64,000 nt of DNA, from positions 49,610 through 113,609 of the forward strand of contig CAWIMG010000021.1 in assembly GCA_963837105.1 (NCBI GenBank), given 5' to 3'. Shown here one piece after another: positions 61,362 to 64,000 of this stretch. Positions within the stretch are counted from its first letter, which is position 1. Each line of letters starts with the position of its first letter. The notes below the pieces were generated by a model. The model was given only the letters and a program-made list of their open reading frames with translations. It was not told the DNA's origin and ran no database searches. The DNA comes from UBA9676 sp963837105 (GTDB taxonomy: Bacteria > Actinomycetota > Actinomycetes > Streptosporangiales > Streptosporangiaceae). Position numbers and translations under genes: made by a program.

Positions 61362-62432
61362 TCAGTGAGCGGTCCCGTCGAGCAGTTCATGGGCGCGCGC
61401 GATCAGGGCGGCGACCGCCTGGCCCTCCCGCTCGAACCCCTCGCCCACCGTCTTGCGCTGCAGGTACCTGGCGTGGATGCCCTCCAGCACGACCGCCAGC
61501 TTGAAGCAGCCGAAGGCCATGTAATAGCCGATCCGGGACAGGTCACGGCCGGTGACCGCGGCGTACTCGTCGGCCAGCTGGGCCCGGCTCAGGAAACCGG
61601 GGGCGGTGGTCACCGACGCGGCCGGCAGCCAGTCCTGCTCCCCCGGGTCGGTCCAGTAGACCAGCGACAGCCCCAGATCGGCCAGCGGGTCACCGAGGGT
61701 TGACATCTCCCAGTCCACCACCGCCGCGATCCGGGGCTCCGCCTCCGTCACGACCAGCATGTTGTCCAGCCGGTAGTCGCCATGGACCAGTCCGCCGGCC
61801 GCCGCCGGGGCGCCATCGGAGCCGGGCAGCCCGGCCGCGAGCCGGCCGACCAGCTCGTCATAACCCGGCATGTCGCGGGTGCAGGACAACTCCCACTGCC
61901 GCTGCCAGCGGGACAGCTGGCGGGCCAGGTAACCCTCCGGGCGGCCGAACCCGGTCAGCCCGGCCGCCTCGACGTCCAGGCCGTGGATGCTGGCCAGCAT
62001 CCGGACGAACGTGCGCGACAACTGCCCCGCCTGCGCCGGGGTGAGCACAGCCGCGTCCGCCACCGTCCGCAGCACCGCCCCGGGCACGTACTCCATCAGG
62101 TAGAACGGCGCGCCGATGATCTCCGGGTCCTGGCACAGCGCGATCGGGCGGGGCACTGGCACGGCCGTCCCGGCCAGCGCGCCCAGCACCCGGAACTCCC
62201 GGGACATGTCGTGCGCCGTGGGCAGCACGTGACCGAGCGGGGGCCGGCGCAGGATCAGCGGCGGGCGGGCGTTCCCGTGCGCCGGGTCCAGGTCGAGCCG
62301 GTAGGTCAGGTTGGACCGGCCGCCGCCGATGATCGACACCCGTGGCGGGGCGTCGCCGGCGATGCCATGGCCGGACAGCCAGCGGCCTAGCGCGGCGACA
62401 TCCTCGACCCCCGGCACGCCGCCGTCCGCCAT
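61362..62432 (-). CDS. Phosphotransferase family protein (APH-like, ACAD10-type)
   Basis: The 356-residue protein starts at the ATG at 62432 after AGGAG; the longer open frame upstream covers the divergent gene and is spurious. Kinase-like signals: IIGGGRSNLTYRLDLD (nucleotide loop), PLILRRPPLG with PTAHDMSREFRVLGALAG, YLMEYVPGAVLRT, catalytic loop LVHGDYRLDNMLV and Mg-binding VVDWEMSTLGDPLADLG. This variant is found in acyl-CoA dehydrogenase 10-type proteins and mycobacterial homologues linked to lipid metabolism. Substrate unknown. Confidence 0.9.
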   Translation of the reverse strand: MADGGVPGVEDVAALGRWLSGHGIAGDAPPRVSIIGGGRSNLTYRLDLDPAHGNARPPLILRRPPLGHVLPTAHDMSREFRVLGALAGTAVPVPRPIALCQDPEIIGAPFYLMEYVPGAVLRTVADAAVLTPAQAGQLSRTFVRMLASIHGLDVEAAGLTGFGRPEGYLARQLSRWQRQWELSCTRDMPGYDELVGRLAAGLPGSDGAPAAAGGLVHGDYRLDNMLVVTEAEPRIAAVVDWEMSTLGDPLADLGLSLVYWTDPGEQDWLPAASVTTAPGFLSRAQLADEYAAVTGRDLSRIGYYMAFGCFKLAVVLEGIHARYLQRKTVGEGFEREGQAVAALIARAHELLDGTAH

Positions 62433-62510
62433 CGCCTCACTCCTGTCGCCCGCCGTCGCCTCCCCCCATGATGCGGCCAAGATGACGGGGACGGCGGATA
62501 ACTTGGTGGC

Positions 62511-63183
62511 ATGAATGCGGCATCTCCCCTGTCGGTGACCGACCGGACCCGGCTGCGCCGCCACTCCGAACGCGGCCGGACCAGCCGGGCCGAGCTGTAC
62601 GAGGTACTCGACGCCGGCCTGATCTGCCACTTCGGGGTGGTCATGGACGGTTCGCCGGTGGTCCTGCCTACCGCCTACGGCCGCCGCGGGGACACGCTCT
62701 ACCTGCATGGCTCCTCGGCCAACCGGAGCATCCTGGCGTGCCGCCGGGCAGCCGGTCTGTGTCACCGTCACCCACCTCGACGGCCTGGTCTGCGCGCGGG
62801 CGGCCTTCAACCATTCGGCCAACTTCCGCAGCGCGGTGGTATTCGGCACCGGCCGGCTCGTCACCGACGACGGTGAGCGGCTGGCCGCCTTCCGGGCCGT
62901 CACCGAGCAGCTGATCCCCGGCCGGTGGGACACGCTGCGCCCGCCCACCCGCAAGGAACTCGCCGCCACCGCCGCTCTGGCCATCCCGCTCGCGGAGGCC
63001 TCGGTGAAGATCCGCACCGGGCCACCCGCCGACGACGAGGCGGATCTGGGCGCGGACGTGTGGGCGGGGGTGGTGCCGGTGGCGATGACGTTCGGTGAGC
63101 CGCAGCCGGACCCGGCGCTGCGGCCCGGCATCGCGATCCCGGACCACATCACGGCCCTGCGGCAGCGCGCACAGAGGCCATAG
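62511..63183 (+). CDS. Pyridoxamine 5'-phosphate oxidase-like FMN-binding protein (frame broken near 62738-62752)
   Basis: The ATG at 62511 opens a frame with RAELYEVLDAGLICHFGVVM, GSPVVLPTAYGRRGDTLYLH and GSSANRSILACR. The continuation VCVTVTHLDGLVCARAAFNH, SANFRSAVVFGTGRLV and DTLRPPTRKELAATAALAIP is in the next frame up to the stop at 63183. Removing one base in TGCCGCCGGGCAG joins them to about 223 residues. This is the flavin-reductase-like pyridoxamine oxidase family, which also includes F420/haem oxidoreductases. A divergent partner is the APH-like gene; orn follows 9 nt downstream. Confidence 0.8.
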
Positions 63184-63192
63184 GCTGGCGCA

Positions 63193-63831
63193 ATGACGGA
63201 CCGGCTGGTGTGGATCGACTGCGAGATGACTGGGCTCGATCTTGCCCGGGACGCGCTGATCGAGATTGCGTGCCTGGTCACCGACGGCGACCTGGCCATC
63301 CTCGACGATGGGGTGGACCTGGTCATCAAGCCGCCGGCAGAGGCGCTGGACCAGATGGCCGACGTCGTCCGGCAGATGCACACCACCTCCGGCCTGCTGG
63401 CGGAACTGGCCGCGGGGGTGACCCTGGCCGAGGCCCAGGACCAGGTGCTCGGCTATGTGCGCGGTCACGTCGCTGAGCCGCGCAAGGTGCCGCTGTGCGG
63501 CAACTCGATCGCCACCGACCGCTCCTTCATCGCCCGCGACATGGCCGAACTCGACGCCTACCTGCACTACCGGATGGTGGACGTGTCGAGCGTCAAGGAA
63601 CTCGCCCGGCGCTGGTACCCGCGCGCCTACTTCGCCAGCCCGCCCAAGCACGGCGGGCACCGGGCGCTGGCCGACATCACCGAGAGCATCCGGGAACTGC
63701 GTTACTACCGGGCCTCGGTGTTCGTCCCGCCGCCCGGCCCCGACTCGGTTACCGCCCGCCAGATCGCGGAGCGTTTCGCCGGTGACGCCGGGCAGGACGC
63801 CCCGGGACAGCCGGCCGGCCTGGCTCCCTGA
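63193..63831 (+). CDS. orn: Oligoribonuclease
   Basis: The 212-residue DEDDh exonuclease degrades di- to pentanucleotides, including pGpG from c-di-GMP turnover. ExoI motif LVWIDCEMTGLDL gives Asp9 and Glu11; ExoII LCGNSIATDRSFIARDM supplies the third Asp; ExoIII GGHRALADITESI gives the catalytic His and the last Asp. The C-terminal 30 residues are a Pro/Gly/Ala-rich extension. tRNA-His follows 96 nt downstream, an arrangement common in actinobacteria. Confidence 0.95.
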   Translation: MTDRLVWIDCEMTGLDLARDALIEIACLVTDGDLAILDDGVDLVIKPPAEALDQMADVVRQMHTTSGLLAELAAGVTLAEAQDQVLGYVRGHVAEPRKVPLCGNSIATDRSFIARDMAELDAYLHYRMVDVSSVKELARRWYPRAYFASPPKHGGHRALADITESIRELRYYRASVFVPPPGPDSVTARQIAERFAGDAGQDAPGQPAGLAP

Positions 63832-63900
63832 CCTGGCCCGCCAGGCTGGGTCCTGGCCGTCAGGTCGGCGGGCACGGTCCGGCCGGGCGCCGGTTGCCGC

Positions 63901-63906
63901 TATGCT
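63901..63906 (+). promoter_or_regulatory. Possible -10 element of tRNA-His
   Basis: TATGCT lies 22 nt before the tRNA 5' end, a suitable distance for a -10 box. No convincing -35 hexamer is visible upstream. Confidence 0.35.
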
Positions 63907-63927
63907 TCAGGTGGCCAGATGGCCGTG

Positions 63928-64000
63928 GTGGGCGTAGCTCAGTTGGTTAGAGCACCAGGTTGTGGTCCTGGGTGTCGGGGGTTCGAGTCCCCTCGCTCAC
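63928..64000 (+). tRNA. tRNA-His (GTG anticodon), cut at the window edge after position 72
   Basis: The acceptor stem GTGGGCG pairs with CGCTCAC at the end of the window. The D arm GCTCAGTTGGTTAGAGC, anticodon arm CCAGG-TTGTGGT-CCTGG with anticodon GTG, and T arm GGGGG-TTCGAGT-CCCC are all intact. The extra G expected at position -1 for tRNA-His is encoded at 63927. The discriminator base and any CCA lie outside. Confidence 0.93.

Overview
The window is very GC-rich DNA from an actinobacterium, probably a filamentous actinomycete relative. The evidence is the mycothiol ligase gene mshC, a tuberculostearic-acid-type methyltransferase/reductase pair, the DUF397 / DUF5753 helix-turn-helix / anti-sigma-like ATPase trio, and the conserved blocks rimP-nusA-ylxR-infB-DUF503-rbfA-truB-ribF-rpsO-pnp-M16-dapB and dxr-rip-ispG. 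Genus cannot be decided from the sequence alone.

Layout. 1-7.0 kb: end of ilvD, menA, an NfeD/SPFH membrane pair, an acyl-CoA synthetase, DUF2277, YccF, a LysE exporter and a DUF4232 lipoprotein. 7.0-17.9 kb: an accessory island. It holds a three-part protein (inactive-looking cysteine hydrolase, kinase-like domain, protein phosphatase), two large DUF4062-nucleotide cyclase-STAND ATPase-repeat proteins in opposite orientation, a VioB-type ferritin-like protein between them, and a small unknown protein. The two cyclase domains are carried on an inverted repeat of 544 bp that I could not distinguish base by base. 18-31 kb: the translation and RNA-processing operon with dapB. 31-32 kb: two ferritin-like DUF4439 proteins. 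32-34 kb: a HelD/UvrD-like helicase with two frame breaks. 34.3-39.9 kb: a sugar ABC transporter with twin permeases. 40-47.5 kb: proA, a GNAT protein, a secreted hydrolase and the MEP-pathway genes ispG and dxr flanking a site-2 protease. 47.6-50.3 kb: a TmsB/TmsA-like pair. 50-57.8 kb: DUF4192, mshC, an amidase, a CPBP protease, a ZIP metal transporter and the DUF397/HTH pair. 58-64 kb: the partner ATPase, a membrane protein, a solute-binding/vWA protein, a striking array of four near-identical hairpins, an APH-like phosphotransferase, an FMN oxidase-like protein, orn and tRNA-His.

The main candidate for something undescribed is the 7.0-17.9 kb island: proteins that could sense, make a cyclic nucleotide, phosphorylate and dephosphorylate, on STAND scaffolds, with a cyclase module that looks recently copied between paralogues. 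A second is the hairpin array at 61.05-61.34 kb, where one copy carries a compensatory base-pair change. A caution runs through the window: six reading frames are broken by what looks like exactly one surplus base, several in a shared GCCGGGCAG context. Systematic sequencing error is therefore a serious alternative to real pseudogenes or phase variation.
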